Assembly (NCBI GenBank): GCA_030616165.1
Contig: JAUWXV010000040.1
Span: forward strand, 1-20,871
DNA: 20,871 bases
Direction: 5' to 3'
Source of the DNA: a bacterium
Lineage (GTDB): Bacteria > SM23-31 > JAUVVT01
Below the pieces are notes generated by a model. It did not search any database, was not told the origin of the DNA, and worked only from the letters and a program-made list of their open reading frames with translations. Position 1 is the stretch's first letter; every line of letters begins with the position of its first letter. The position numbers and the translations under genes were made by a program. This document shows, piece by piece, positions 1 to 7,504 of the stretch.

Positions 1-38
1 TGCCCTTCGGGCTTGTCCGCCTCTGGCGGGCTTGCCCT
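1..38 (+). repeat. Double-hairpin dispersed repeat, copy 1
   Basis: This 38-bp unit holds two short GC-rich hairpins in series: GCCC-TTC-GGGC, then CCGCC-TCT-GGCGG, closed by a second GGGCTTGCCCT segment. The identical unit recurs at 280-317 and, with one base change, at 411-448. Half units lie at 174-190 and, inverted, at 218-230. It looks like a REP/MITE-type non-coding element. Open frames through it are artefacts of the repeat. Confidence 0.85.
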
Positions 39-69
39 TTGGCTCTGCGGTTCATTCTCTAAATTTCAT

Positions 70-111
70 TAATAAGCCTATGGCTTATTAACCCCTCACT
101 TCAGTGAGGGG
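70..111. repeat. Two adjacent perfect hairpins
   Basis: Positions 70-90 form a perfect hairpin with a 9-bp stem (TAATAAGCC / GGCTTATTA) and a TAT loop. One base later, 92-111 form a second perfect 9-bp stem (CCCCTCACT / AGTGAGGGG) with a 2-base loop. The two stems are unrelated in sequence. They belong to the hairpin-rich non-coding field at the left end of the window. Confidence 0.8.
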
Positions 112-217
112 CAAAAACCATAACCTTGAAAATTTAAACCATTTCAACGGTTTTTATCCATATAATCCCTCCCTGCCCTTCGGGCTTGTCATTTCGACCT
201 TCCCCTCTTGTTATTTT

Positions 218-246
218 CCGCCAGAGGCGGATCCACCTTTGGTGGA
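218..246. repeat. Inverted half-copy of the double-hairpin repeat plus a second hairpin
   Basis: Positions 218-230 read CCGCCAGAGGCGG, the exact reverse complement of the second hairpin of the 38-bp unit at 1-38. Directly after it, 232-246 form a TCCACC-TTT-GGTGGA hairpin. A half-copy of the first hairpin in direct orientation lies just upstream at 174-190, so pieces of the unit occur separately and in both orientations. Confidence 0.75.
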
Positions 247-279
247 CGACCAAAGCGGAGAAATCTCAATTTTCCTCCT

Positions 280-317
280 TGCCCTTCGGGCTTGTCCGCC
301 TCTGGCGGGCTTGCCCT
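280..317 (+). repeat. Double-hairpin dispersed repeat, copy 2
   Basis: This is identical over 38 bases to the unit at 1-38: the GCCC-TTC-GGGC hairpin, then CCGCC-TCT-GGCGG, then GGGCTTGCCCT. It is followed by a run of T residues, so on the plus strand it could also act as a weak terminator. No gene ends immediately upstream inside the window. Confidence 0.85.
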
Positions 318-347
318 TTTTTCCCATCCTTTTAATAAAAATGGTGG

Positions 348-367
348 GACAGACATTCTTGTCTGTC
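348..367. repeat. Perfect hairpin GACAGACA-TTCT-TGTCTGTC
   Basis: An 8-bp perfect stem with a 4-base loop. A sequence-related hairpin of the GGACAGAA type lies at 15888-15908, and a GGACAGAAC inverted repeat lies at 3651-3684. The three may belong to one loose family of GACAG-cored palindromes. Confidence 0.7.
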
Positions 368-410
368 ACAATTTAATTATCTTCGTATGACTGTGTAATC
401 CGTGAAAACT

Positions 411-448
411 TGCCCTTCGGGCTTGCCCGCCTCTGGCGGGCTTGCCCT
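411..448 (+). repeat. Double-hairpin dispersed repeat, copy 3
   Basis: This is the third full 38-bp unit, differing from copies 1 and 2 by a single T to C change between the two hairpins (GCTTGCCCGC instead of GCTTGTCCGC). Both stems are intact. Confidence 0.85.
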
Positions 449-582
449 GTGTGTCTGTGGTTCAATCCCCATTCCCAAATCGCCCTTATTTTTGTCATTT
501 AGTCATTTGGATTTGATTTGACATTTGAGCTTTGACATTTGAGCTTAATATTCCTGCTTCTATCTCTCTGCGTGTCCTTCGG

Positions 583-627
583 GTTGGTGTTGTCACCAAC
601 GGAGCGTAGGGGCGGGTTTACCCGCCC
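583..627. repeat. Pair of hairpins, the first shared with 6201-6224
   Basis: Positions 583-600 form GTTGGTG-TTGT-CACCAAC. This is the reverse complement of the core of the 24-base hairpin at 6201-6224. Positions 610-627 form GGGCGGG-TTTA-CCCGCCC, a perfect 7-bp GC stem followed by TTTT. The region from here to 826 is AT-rich, and I see no gene in it. Confidence 0.75.
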
Positions 628-826
628 TTTTCAGCACATCTCGAACGATTTATTGAACTCATGCTTTCACCAAAAAAACATCGAAAAAAACCAAAAAATA
701 AAAACAATCAATTATTGTATCCCCAAATTTTGCCCTCATACTACTTCCTGTAAAAAAATAATTATTTTTAACAATTTAAAAATTATTTGAAACTTACCAG
801 AGTTTTGATTATTATATAAAAAAAGA

Positions 827-855
827 TTGACTAAACATTAAATTTCTCATATATT
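827..855 (+). promoter_or_regulatory. Sigma-70-type promoter for the STAND-TPR gene
   Basis: A TTGACT -35 box (827-832), a 17-bp spacer and a TATATT -10 box (850-855) lie 90 bases upstream of the start of the next gene. This predicts a 5' leader of about 80 nucleotides. The same two hexamers with the same spacing recur at 3455-3483. This is seen directly as a motif match; activity is inferred. Confidence 0.6.
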
Positions 856-945
856 TAATAAAAAAACATACTATTTTTTTAAATAACTAAAAATACAAAA
901 TCCCGCTGTCCTCACTGAGAATATAAATATAAAAAACCATTAAAA

Positions 946-3411
946 ATGAAACACAGTAAAGCATATCCATATTTAAAAGCATTATTTGATGGATTAAAAG
1001 AAGCAGCCCCAAATTGGGCAAAAGCTCCTGCTGTGTTTTTATCCTCATTAGGTGAACAACTTATAAAGCAAGGTGAGGAAGAAAATAAACAACTCGAAAG
1101 TGAGATAAAAAGCATACCAGAGAAAGAATTGTGTGAATTCGTTAAAAGTTATGGCTATGACCAAAAGAATGATATTAAACAAATATGTAATACAGTTAAA
1201 AATATACCTGATATTTTACAGACCGTTAAAAAAGGATTTGCTAATTCACATGAAGAACATGAAGAATTTAAAAGGTTGTTATTGGAAAAACAACCACCCG
1301 TAAACTTTTATAAGTACATACCTGCAAGTATCAGCACCTTCACCGGCAGAGAAAACGATTTGACTGAACTTCATAAATTACTGGAAGAAAAAGGTGCAGT
1401 ATTACTTCTCAATGGTCTGGGCGGCACCGGTAAAACAAGCGTAGCACTGGAATATGTAAAACGCAATCGTGACAATTATAACAGCATCATCTGGCTCAAT
1501 TATCTTGATTCATTCGAATCATCTTTCCTGATATGCAACGAGTTTTTTGGATTTAAGGGTACCGGAAAAGAAGTTTACGATAGCATTATTAAAGAACTTT
1601 CGGTATACGATGGCAATAATTTACTAATTATCGATAATTTCCACGACATAAAAGAAATCACCCCACTTCGTAACCTTCTCTCACGTCTCCCGAATTTCAA
1701 AATTCTTATTACTTCCCGTGAAGAAATCCCCTATGATTTTGTAATTACACAAACTTTGGACTCACTGCCCCACGATGATGCAGTAAAGCTTTTTTCTACA
1801 CACTATAAAAAACCATACGATTCTGAAATCCTGAAAAACCTGTTTGAATTAATCGGTTATCATACGTTAACCATCGAGCTTGTTGCAAAAACCCTCCGGA
1901 CATCGATGAAGATGGTCACACTAAAAGACATTTACAATATCTTTAAGGACAAAAAGTTTGATAAATTAGAAGGAGAGTATGAAGCTCATCTCGATTACAA
2001 GGACCGGGCATTTCAGATTAATACCTATCTTGAAGAGGTTTTTAAGATATCGGATATCCCAGAAGAACAAATCAATATCCTTAAACAGTTTGCTGTACTC
2101 CCTGCAGTCGAAATCGATGAAGAAATTATACCCGGTATGCTGTGCGGAGATAAGAGCCTGTATCATAGTTTTCGCGATAATATCTTGGGCTTGATAAATG
2201 CCGGCTGGTTAATTCACACTGAAAAGGGCATAAAATGCCATCAGGTCATTCAGCAGTTAATCATAAAAAATGAAAAACCAGCCTATGAAAATGCAAAACA
2301 AGTCGTCAATTATATCTGCGGTCAATTATATGCCGAACCTGGTGAAAACCCTCTTGATAAAGCCCGCTGGATAGAATTTGCTGTACCCCTGTTAGAAAAC
2401 CTGGGAGAAGAAAACGAGCAGTTAGCCGCTTTATCCAATAATCTTGCTCTGATTTATAAGGATTTGGGCGACCTAAAGCAGGCGTTGAAATTTACTGAAA
2501 AATCATTGAAAATTAATGAAAAAATACTGCCTGCTGACCATCCCTCTTTAGCCACATCGTATAATAATCTTGCTCTGATTTATAAGGATTTGGGCGATTT
2601 AGAGCAGGCGTTGAAATTTGCAGAAAAGGATGCTGGTATTAGTGAAAAAATACTGCCTGTTGACCATCCCTCTTTAGCCACATCGTATAATAATCTTGCT
2701 CTGATTTATCTGGATTTGGGCGATTTAGAGAAAGCGCTTGAATATAAACTTAAATCGTTAGCTATAGAAGAAAAAGTATTCGATGATAATCATCCACAGT
2801 TGGGTTCTTCTTATAATAATCTTGCTCAGATTTATCAGGATTTGGGCAATTTAGACCAGGCGTTGAAATTTACTGAAAAATCATTGAAAATTAGAGAAAA
2901 AATACTGCCTGCTGACCATCCCGATTTAGCCACATCGTATAATAATCTTGCTCAGATTTATCAGGATTTGGGCGATTTAGACCAGGCACTGAAATTTACT
3001 GAAAAATCATTTAAAATTAGAGAAAAAATACTGCCTCCTGACCATCCATCTTTAGCCGAATCGTATAATAATCTTGCTCTGATTTATCGGGATTTGGGCG
3101 ATTTAGAACAGGCATTGAAATTTTCAGAAAAATCATTGAAAATTAAAGAAAAAATACTGCCTGCTGACCATCCCTCTTTAGCCACATCGTATAATAATCT
3201 TGCTCTGATTTATAAGGATTTGGGCGATTTAGACCAGGCGTTGAAATTTTCATTAAAGGATGTGGCAATTTGTGAAAAAAAATTACCTGAAAACCATCCA
3301 GACAGGATAATTGCATACAATACTATAACTTTTATATATAGAGCATTGGGCAATAATGAAAAAGCAGTAGAATACGAAAACAAATCAGGAACGAACCATT
3401 CAAATAAATAG
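946..3411 (+). CDS. STAND-type (NB-ARC-like) NTPase with C-terminal TPR array
   Basis: An 821-residue signalling-type NTPase, probably cytoplasmic, with no signal peptide or membrane segment. Residues 1-120 form a charged helical region I do not recognise. The NTPase core follows: Walker A GLGGTGKTS at 157-165, Walker B LLIIDN near 226-231, an arginine-sensor-like ITSRE near 255-259 and GYHTLTIELVAKTL at 304-317 in the place of the NB-ARC GLPL motif. A winged-helix-like segment spans about 360-440. Residues 494-787 are seven 42-residue kinesin-light-chain-type TPR units (core YNNLALIYKDLGDLEQALKF), followed by a partial eighth. STAND proteins of this layout are ligand-sensing switches, and some bacterial relatives act in phage defence, but no effector domain is recognisable here. 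The gene stands alone behind the promoter at 827-855. No clear Shine-Dalgarno precedes the ATG. Architecture is firm; the biological role is unknown. Confidence 0.9.
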   Translation: MKHSKAYPYLKALFDGLKEAAPNWAKAPAVFLSSLGEQLIKQGEEENKQLESEIKSIPEKELCEFVKSYGYDQKNDIKQICNTVKNIPDILQTVKKGFANSHEEHEEFKRLLLEKQPPVNFYKYIPASISTFTGRENDLTELHKLLEEKGAVLLLNGLGGTGKTSVALEYVKRNRDNYNSIIWLNYLDSFESSFLICNEFFGFKGTGKEVYDSIIKELSVYDGNNLLIIDNFHDIKEITPLRNLLSRLPNFKILITSREEIPYDFVITQTLDSLPHDDAVKLFSTHYKKPYDSEILKNLFELIGYHTLTIELVAKTLRTSMKMVTLKDIYNIFKDKKFDKLEGEYEAHLDYKDRAFQINTYLEEVFKISDIPEEQINILKQFAVLPAVEIDEEIIPGMLCGDKSLYHSFRDNILGLINAGWLIHTEKGIKCHQVIQQLIIKNEKPAYENAKQVVNYICGQLYAEPGENPLDKARWIEFAVPLLENLGEENEQLAALSNNLALIYKDLGDLKQALKFTEKSLKINEKILPADHPSLATSYNNLALIYKDLGDLEQALKFAEKDAGISEKILPVDHPSLATSYNNLALIYLDLGDLEKALEYKLKSLAIEEKVFDDNHPQLGSSYNNLAQIYQDLGNLDQALKFTEKSLKIREKILPADHPDLATSYNNLAQIYQDLGDLDQALKFTEKSFKIREKILPPDHPSLAESYNNLALIYRDLGDLEQALKFSEKSLKIKEKILPADHPSLATSYNNLALIYKDLGDLDQALKFSLKDVAICEKKLPENHPDRIIAYNTITFIYRALGNNEKAVEYENKSGTNHSNK
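2425..3306 (+). repeat. Seven 126-bp in-frame tandem repeats encoding TPR units
   Basis: Seven consecutive 126-bp units encode 42-residue TPRs with very similar DNA as well as protein sequence. Phrases such as AATAATCTTGCTCTGATTTA and GAAAAAATACTGCCTGCTGA recur almost unchanged. Differences cluster at a few positions: the residue after IY, the residue after DL, and the residue between KF and EK. Unit 3 is the most divergent. Identity at DNA level suggests recent expansion or gene conversion. Confidence 0.9.
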
Positions 3412-3454
3412 TATTCTCTGTGCCCTCTGTGGTTTAAAATATCTAATTTTTTCC

Positions 3455-3483
3455 TTGACTTCTCATCATTAATTTGTTATATT
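3455..3483 (+). promoter_or_regulatory. Orphan sigma-70-type promoter
   Basis: TTGACT (3455-3460), a 17-bp spacer and TATATT (3478-3483) match the promoter at 827-855 in both hexamers and spacing. Downstream there is only a 29-codon frame at 3547-3636 and then a long AT-rich stretch before dxs at 4215. It may drive a small transcript, a remnant gene or a long dxs leader. Confidence 0.45.
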
Positions 3484-3546
3484 ATTATATAACAAAAATT
3501 AACAATATTATAATATACACCAACACAATTAATTTTTTAGAGACCG

Positions 3547-3636
3547 ATGAAAAATTATTATAAAATATTACTTCCAACAGGGTTTGATTTAAATTTTACT
3601 GCGGTTTATGAATCTAATCAAATACTTGTTATATAA
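3547..3636 (+). other. 29-codon open frame downstream of a promoter; possible gene remnant
   Basis: An ATG-started frame encodes MKNYYKILLPTGFDLNFTAV plus nine more residues. It begins about 60 bases after the promoter at 3455-3483, and AGAGACCG precedes the ATG. The pattern YYKILLPTGFDLNFT loosely recalls the N-terminal strand of PriA-type helicases, so it could be the stump of a larger gene, but this resemblance is weak. It may not be translated. Confidence 0.2.
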
Positions 3637-4214
3637 AATCTTATATGTAGGGACAGAACAGTGCTTGCCCTGTGGGTTCTGTCCAAAAAAATAAACGAAA
3701 GACTCACTTAAAATGTACTTTATTCCTGTTTTTCAGCTAACTCTTTAAATAAAAAATAAAATATTAAAATGCTTAAAATTAACAATAACAATTTATTACT
3801 TTTAATAAGTTATAAAAATTGAATTTAACAGAAAGAATGTTTTCTCTGTGTTCTCTGTGGTTAAAAAAAATACCCTTTTTTTCGAATAAATATTATCTTT
3901 AACCCTTGAATATAAATAAATTAACCCTGACACAAAATTCCCAAAAATCCTCATATATTTGAAAAATGGGAATTTTGACACTTTTTTCCCACAAAAATTG
4001 AGTAAATTTCCCATTATATAAATTATCACATTTTCCCCTTTTTCTTCTAACCTGAAAAAATAAATAAAAATTTGTAAAAATACATAAATCTCTGAATTTT
4101 ACTAAATTTTCATTTTTAATTAAATATTAACTTGAAAAATAAAAAAATTTTAGTTAATTTAGTTTAGATATTTAAAATTTTTAAAAATTTATCATAGATA
4201 AGGTAGAATATTAG
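3637..4214. other. Gap between STAND-TPR gene and dxs: AT-rich, with inverted repeats
   Basis: No gene is recognised. The stretch contains an inverted repeat at 3651-3684 (GGACAGAAC / GTTCTGTCC, 16-base loop) and an 11-bp inverted repeat at 3933-3943 / 3967-3977 (CAAAATTCCCA / TGGGAATTTTG, 23-base loop). It also carries a CTCTGTGTTCTCTGTGGTTA motif near 3842, which resembles CTCTGTGCCCTCTGTGGTTT near 3416. The last 180 bases are almost pure A/T. Confidence 0.6.
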
Positions 4215-6113
4215 ATGGAAATTTTACAAAATATAAACAGCCCTTCAGACCTTAAGAATTTGAACATTGAGCAATTGAAAGAGTTATGTTCAGAAATACG
4301 AGAATATTTAATTTCAGTTATTCCAGCAGTAGGTGGACACTTTGCATCGAGTTTAGGAGCGGTGGAGTTAACAATAGCGGTTCATTATGTTTATAATGCC
4401 CCGAGAGATAAAATTGTGTGGGATGTTGGTCATCAAGGTTATGTGCATAAGATCATCACGGGAAGAAGAGATGCGCTTAAAAACATTCGTCAGTTGGGAG
4501 GAATAAGCGGATTTTTAAGGAGAGAAGAGAGTGAATTTGATGTTTTCGGAGCGGGACACGCAAGCACAGCAATATCCGCAGCCACCGGGATTGCGGCGTC
4601 AAGAGACCTGGAAAATGCAGACTATAAAGTAATTGCTATAGTTGGTGATGGTGGAATGTCGGGGGGGATTACATTTGAAGGACTTAATAATTCAGGTATG
4701 CTGCAGAAAGATATCACAGTTATATTAAATGATAACCGGATGTCAATTTCACCGAATGTAGGTGCAATGGCACGCTATCTTGCCAGCATTAAAACTGACC
4801 CACTTTTCAATAAAATTAAAAGCGAGGTATGGGACCTGACAGCAAAAATTCCTAAAGTAACAAATAAGATCAGGCTATTGGTTCAAAGAATCGAAGAAAG
4901 TTTGAAAAGGCTTATTGTTCCGGGAATGTGGTTTGAAAATCTTGGATTTAAATATATCGGTCCCATTGACGGTCATAATCTCAATGAATTAATATCTTTT
5001 TTATCCAGAGCAAAAGAAATAAAGGGCCCGATTCTTATTCATGTTCTGACTAAAAAAGGGAAAGGGTACACTTTTGCAGAAGAAGACCCATGCAAATATC
5101 ACGGAGTAATGCCGATTTCGAATAATAATGGGCTGGATAAGGAAATAGATATTCCTTCTTATTCAAAAGTTTTCAGTAATACCATAGTTAAGATTGCCAA
5201 AAAGAATGAAAAGGTATGCGCAATAACAGCAGCAATGGCGGAAGGAACCGGTCTTGTATCATTCAAAGAAAAGTTTCCAGAAAGATTTTTTGATGTTGGA
5301 ATTGCCGAATCCCACGCAGTTATCTTTTCGGCGGGTATTTGTGTAGAAGGTCTAAGACCGGTTTTTGCAGTTTATTCCACATTTTTGCAGAGAGCGTATG
5401 ACCAGATAATTCATGATGTCGCCCTTCAGTCTCTCCCGATTGTCTTTGCAATAGATAGAGCAGGTCTCTCCGGGGAGGACGGACCTACACACCACGGCTG
5501 CTTTGATTTATCATATCTAAACAGTGTACCAAATATAATTATATCCGCACCAAAAGATGGCAATGAACTTGTTGACCTTCTTTATACGGCGTTTGAACAG
5601 GAAAGTCATCCATTTGCTATTCGATATCCCAAAGATTATGCCCTAAAATTTAATCCTTCACGTAAACCCCAAATTTTGAATATCGGTCACTGGGAAAAAA
5701 TCTCCGACGGAGAAGAAATTGCACTTCTTGCAGTGGGCTCAATGGTTAATAAGGCTGAAGAAACTGCAAAATTATTGTCAAAAGAAGGTATATATGCAGG
5801 GGTGGTTAATTGTAGATTTATTAAACCATTTGATAAAGAAATGCTGTCGAAATTATCAAAAGATTATAAATATTTTATCACCATAGAAGAGAATTCGATT
5901 ATAGGTGGATTTGGCAGTATTATATCTCGATATTTAATCGAACAGGGTCTGAATTTGAGTAGAATTTATAATTTGGGGATTAAAGACGAATTTATAACCC
6001 AGGGTTCGAGAGCCGAATTGCTGGATTTTGTTGGTCTCTCAGTGCCAAAATTGCAAAATAAAATTGTTAAAATATTAAAAGCGAGGAAAAACTTAATCTT
6101 AAAAAATCTTTAG
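4215..6113 (+). CDS. dxs: 1-deoxy-D-xylulose-5-phosphate synthase
   Basis: A cytoplasmic thiamine-diphosphate enzyme condensing pyruvate and glyceraldehyde 3-phosphate to DXP, the first step of the methylerythritol-phosphate route to isoprenoids. Its 632 residues match the usual DXS length. The family signature KIVWDVGHQGYVHKIITGRR lies near 66-85. The ThDP/Mg site is GDGGMSGG (144-151) followed by NDN (172-174). The catalytic-glutamate segment GIAESHAV has E365. YSTFLQRAYDQIIHDVALQ and the EDGPTHHG loop follow in the pyrimidine-binding domain, and a transketolase C-terminal domain ends the protein. The Q of the common AEQHAV motif is S here, a tolerated variant. The start is preceded only by a weak AGGTAG about 10 bases upstream. 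No other pathway gene is adjacent. The stop codon touches the palindrome at 6113-6139. Confidence 0.97.
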   Translation: MEILQNINSPSDLKNLNIEQLKELCSEIREYLISVIPAVGGHFASSLGAVELTIAVHYVYNAPRDKIVWDVGHQGYVHKIITGRRDALKNIRQLGGISGFLRREESEFDVFGAGHASTAISAATGIAASRDLENADYKVIAIVGDGGMSGGITFEGLNNSGMLQKDITVILNDNRMSISPNVGAMARYLASIKTDPLFNKIKSEVWDLTAKIPKVTNKIRLLVQRIEESLKRLIVPGMWFENLGFKYIGPIDGHNLNELISFLSRAKEIKGPILIHVLTKKGKGYTFAEEDPCKYHGVMPISNNNGLDKEIDIPSYSKVFSNTIVKIAKKNEKVCAITAAMAEGTGLVSFKEKFPERFFDVGIAESHAVIFSAGICVEGLRPVFAVYSTFLQRAYDQIIHDVALQSLPIVFAIDRAGLSGEDGPTHHGCFDLSYLNSVPNIIISAPKDGNELVDLLYTAFEQESHPFAIRYPKDYALKFNPSRKPQILNIGHWEKISDGEEIALLAVGSMVNKAEETAKLLSKEGIYAGVVNCRFIKPFDKEMLSKLSKDYKYFITIEENSIIGGFGSIISRYLIEQGLNLSRIYNLGIKDEFITQGSRAELLDFVGLSVPKLQNKIVKILKARKNLILKNL

Positions 6114-6139
6114 GAAAAAGGGCGAACCGTCGGTTCGCC
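6113..6139 (-). repeat. 27-bp dispersed palindrome, inverted copy
   Basis: Read on the minus strand, this is GGCGAACC-GAC-GGTTCGCC followed by CTTTTTCC. It is identical over 27 bases to 8963-8989 on the plus strand. The copy abuts, and overlaps by one base, the TAG stop of dxs. Because its T tract is on the minus strand, it is not oriented to terminate dxs. Confidence 0.85.
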
Positions 6140-6166
6140 TCTATTAGAAATTATATTATGTTTGCT

Positions 6167-6192
6167 GTGTGTTTGTCATGTGACAAACACAC
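6167..6192. repeat. Perfect 12-bp-stem hairpin
   Basis: GTGTGTTTGTCA and TGACAAACACAC are separated by TG, giving a 26-base perfect palindrome. It is the second of three unrelated hairpins in the 140-bp gap between dxs and trxB. It has no T tract. Confidence 0.8.
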
Positions 6193-6200
6193 TCATTTTT

Positions 6201-6224
6201 CCTGTTGGTGACAACACCAACAGG
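6201..6224. repeat. Perfect hairpin CCTGTTGGTG-ACAA-CACCAACAGG
   Basis: A 10-bp perfect stem with an ACAA loop ends 29 bases before the trxB start. The inner part is the reverse complement of the hairpin at 583-600, including the loop. It is therefore a second dispersed palindrome family in this window. Confidence 0.8.
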
Positions 6225-6253
6225 GAGCAAATCCTTAGTTAATTCGGGTTAAA

Positions 6254-7189
6254 ATGGAAGAAAATCGTTATAGAGTGATAATAATAGGTTCTGGTCCTGC
6301 GGGCTTAACTGCAGCAATTTATACTTCAAGAGCAAATTTAAATCCTTTATTAATAGAAGGGAATCAGCCCGGCGGTCAACTCACTATAACGACAGGTGTT
6401 GACAACTATCCCGGATTCTCAGAAGGAATACAAGGACCACAACTGATGGCAGAGATGAAAAAACAAGCCCGGAGATTCGGAACAAATTTTTTATCCGGCG
6501 AAGCAGAAGAGGTTGACTTCTCAAATAGACCCTTTACTATTAAAGTCAATGATAAGAATTATAAAGCAGATTCAATAATCATTGCATCCGGTGCATCTGC
6601 CCGGTTTTTAGGACTTGAATCCGAAAAAAGGCTGATTGGATTTGGAGTCTCAACTTGTGCCACCTGTGATGGATATTTTTACAAGGATAAAGAGGTTGCA
6701 GTTGTTGGTGGAGGAGATTCTGCTGTAGAAGAATCACTTTTTTTGACAAAGTTTGCCTCAAAAGTTTATATAATTCACAGAAGGAATCAACTTCGCGCAA
6801 CGAAAATTATGCAGGATAAGGCTTTCAAAAACGAAAAAATTGAAATTTTATGGGACTCGATAGTAACCGAAATTCTCGGTGAAAAAGAGACCGGAGTTAC
6901 AGGCGTAAAGTTGAAAAATGTGAAAACTGGTGAGATATCCGAAAAAAGGTTTGACGGTGTATTCCTTGCGATAGGGCATATTCCCAATACAGAAATATTT
7001 AAAAACAAACTTGAATTGGATGAGAAGGGATATATTAAAACATCTCATAGAACACAAACCAGTATAAAAGGTGTATTTGCAGCTGGAGATGTTGTCGATA
7101 AGGTTTATAGACAGGCGGTTACTGCTGCTGGAACCGGGTGTATATCTGCTCTGGATGCCGAAAGATTTCTTGAAAGTGAAAAAATATGA
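6254..7189 (+). CDS. trxB: Thioredoxin reductase (NADPH)
   Basis: A cytoplasmic FAD-dependent enzyme that reduces thioredoxin with NADPH. The 311 residues fit the low-molecular-weight bacterial family. Domains in order: an FAD-binding Rossmann motif GSGPAG (12-17); NQPGGQL (37-43); the NADPH domain containing the redox-active CATC (135-138), GGGDSA (152-157) and the 2'-phosphate-binding HRRNQLRA (175-182); then the second FAD segment with AAGDVVDK and RQAVTAAGTGC near the C-terminus. All key residues are present. No clear Shine-Dalgarno precedes the ATG, and the upstream gap holds three hairpins. A U-tract terminator candidate lies at 7281-7311. Ferredoxin- or NADH-dependent relatives share the fold, but the HRR motif favours NADPH. 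Confidence 0.96.
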   Translation: MEENRYRVIIIGSGPAGLTAAIYTSRANLNPLLIEGNQPGGQLTITTGVDNYPGFSEGIQGPQLMAEMKKQARRFGTNFLSGEAEEVDFSNRPFTIKVNDKNYKADSIIIASGASARFLGLESEKRLIGFGVSTCATCDGYFYKDKEVAVVGGGDSAVEESLFLTKFASKVYIIHRRNQLRATKIMQDKAFKNEKIEILWDSIVTEILGEKETGVTGVKLKNVKTGEISEKRFDGVFLAIGHIPNTEIFKNKLELDEKGYIKTSHRTQTSIKGVFAAGDVVDKVYRQAVTAAGTGCISALDAERFLESEKI

Positions 7190-7200
7190 AATTTAAGGTT

Positions 7201-7239
7201 TATCTGTAAGATTCATCTGTAAGATTTATCTGATAGATT
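7201..7239 (+). repeat. Three 13-bp tandem repeats
   Basis: TATCTGTAAGATT, CATCTGTAAGATT and TATCTGATAGATT follow one another directly, 11 bases after the trxB stop. This is a short tandem repeat in the trxB 3' region with no obvious function. Confidence 0.7.
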
Positions 7240-7280
7240 AGACAACTTCTATTAAATTATCTTAAAATTTAAGCGGGACT

Positions 7281-7311
7281 CGATAAAAGACTGATTTTGT
7301 CGATTTTTTTT
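7281..7311 (+). terminator. Rho-independent-type terminator downstream of trxB
   Basis: An 8-bp stem, CGATAAAA / TTTTGTCG with one G-T pair, has a 6-base loop and is followed by A and eight T residues. It lies 92 bases past the trxB stop. The stem is AT-rich and therefore weak. The rest of the gap up to 7504 is AT-rich with no gene seen. Confidence 0.5.
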
Positions 7312-7504
7312 ATTATTAATTTTCATACAATCATTATTTTAAAACAAACCTATAAAATATAGTACACGGTCGAGGAAGTTAATAAAATTAAATTATTAAT
7401 GAATAAAATCATTTCTATTGAAAGAAAAATCCAATTTTATGAGTCTATTAATATAGAAACATAATTTTTTATCTATTTGAAATATATTTAAGAGGATTTG
7501 CTTT

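Noticed and set aside
1-448. CRISPR array suggested by repeated 38-bp units
   Set aside because: Spacing between units is irregular (about 240 and 93 bases), the units are double hairpins, half-units are inverted, and there are no cas genes.
455-475. GGTTCAATCCCC resembling a tRNA T-loop
   Set aside because: No matching acceptor stem, anticodon arm or D arm can be built around it.
104-790. Open frames of 60-90 codons on the plus strand in the left-end region
   Set aside because: They run through the hairpin repeats, their residues reflect the repeats (LPFGL, RACPPLAGL), and none has a ribosome site or a family-like sequence.
4132-4160. Promoter for dxs (TTGAAA-17-TAATTT)
   Set aside because: The -10 match is poor and the surroundings are almost pure A/T, where such matches are expected by chance.
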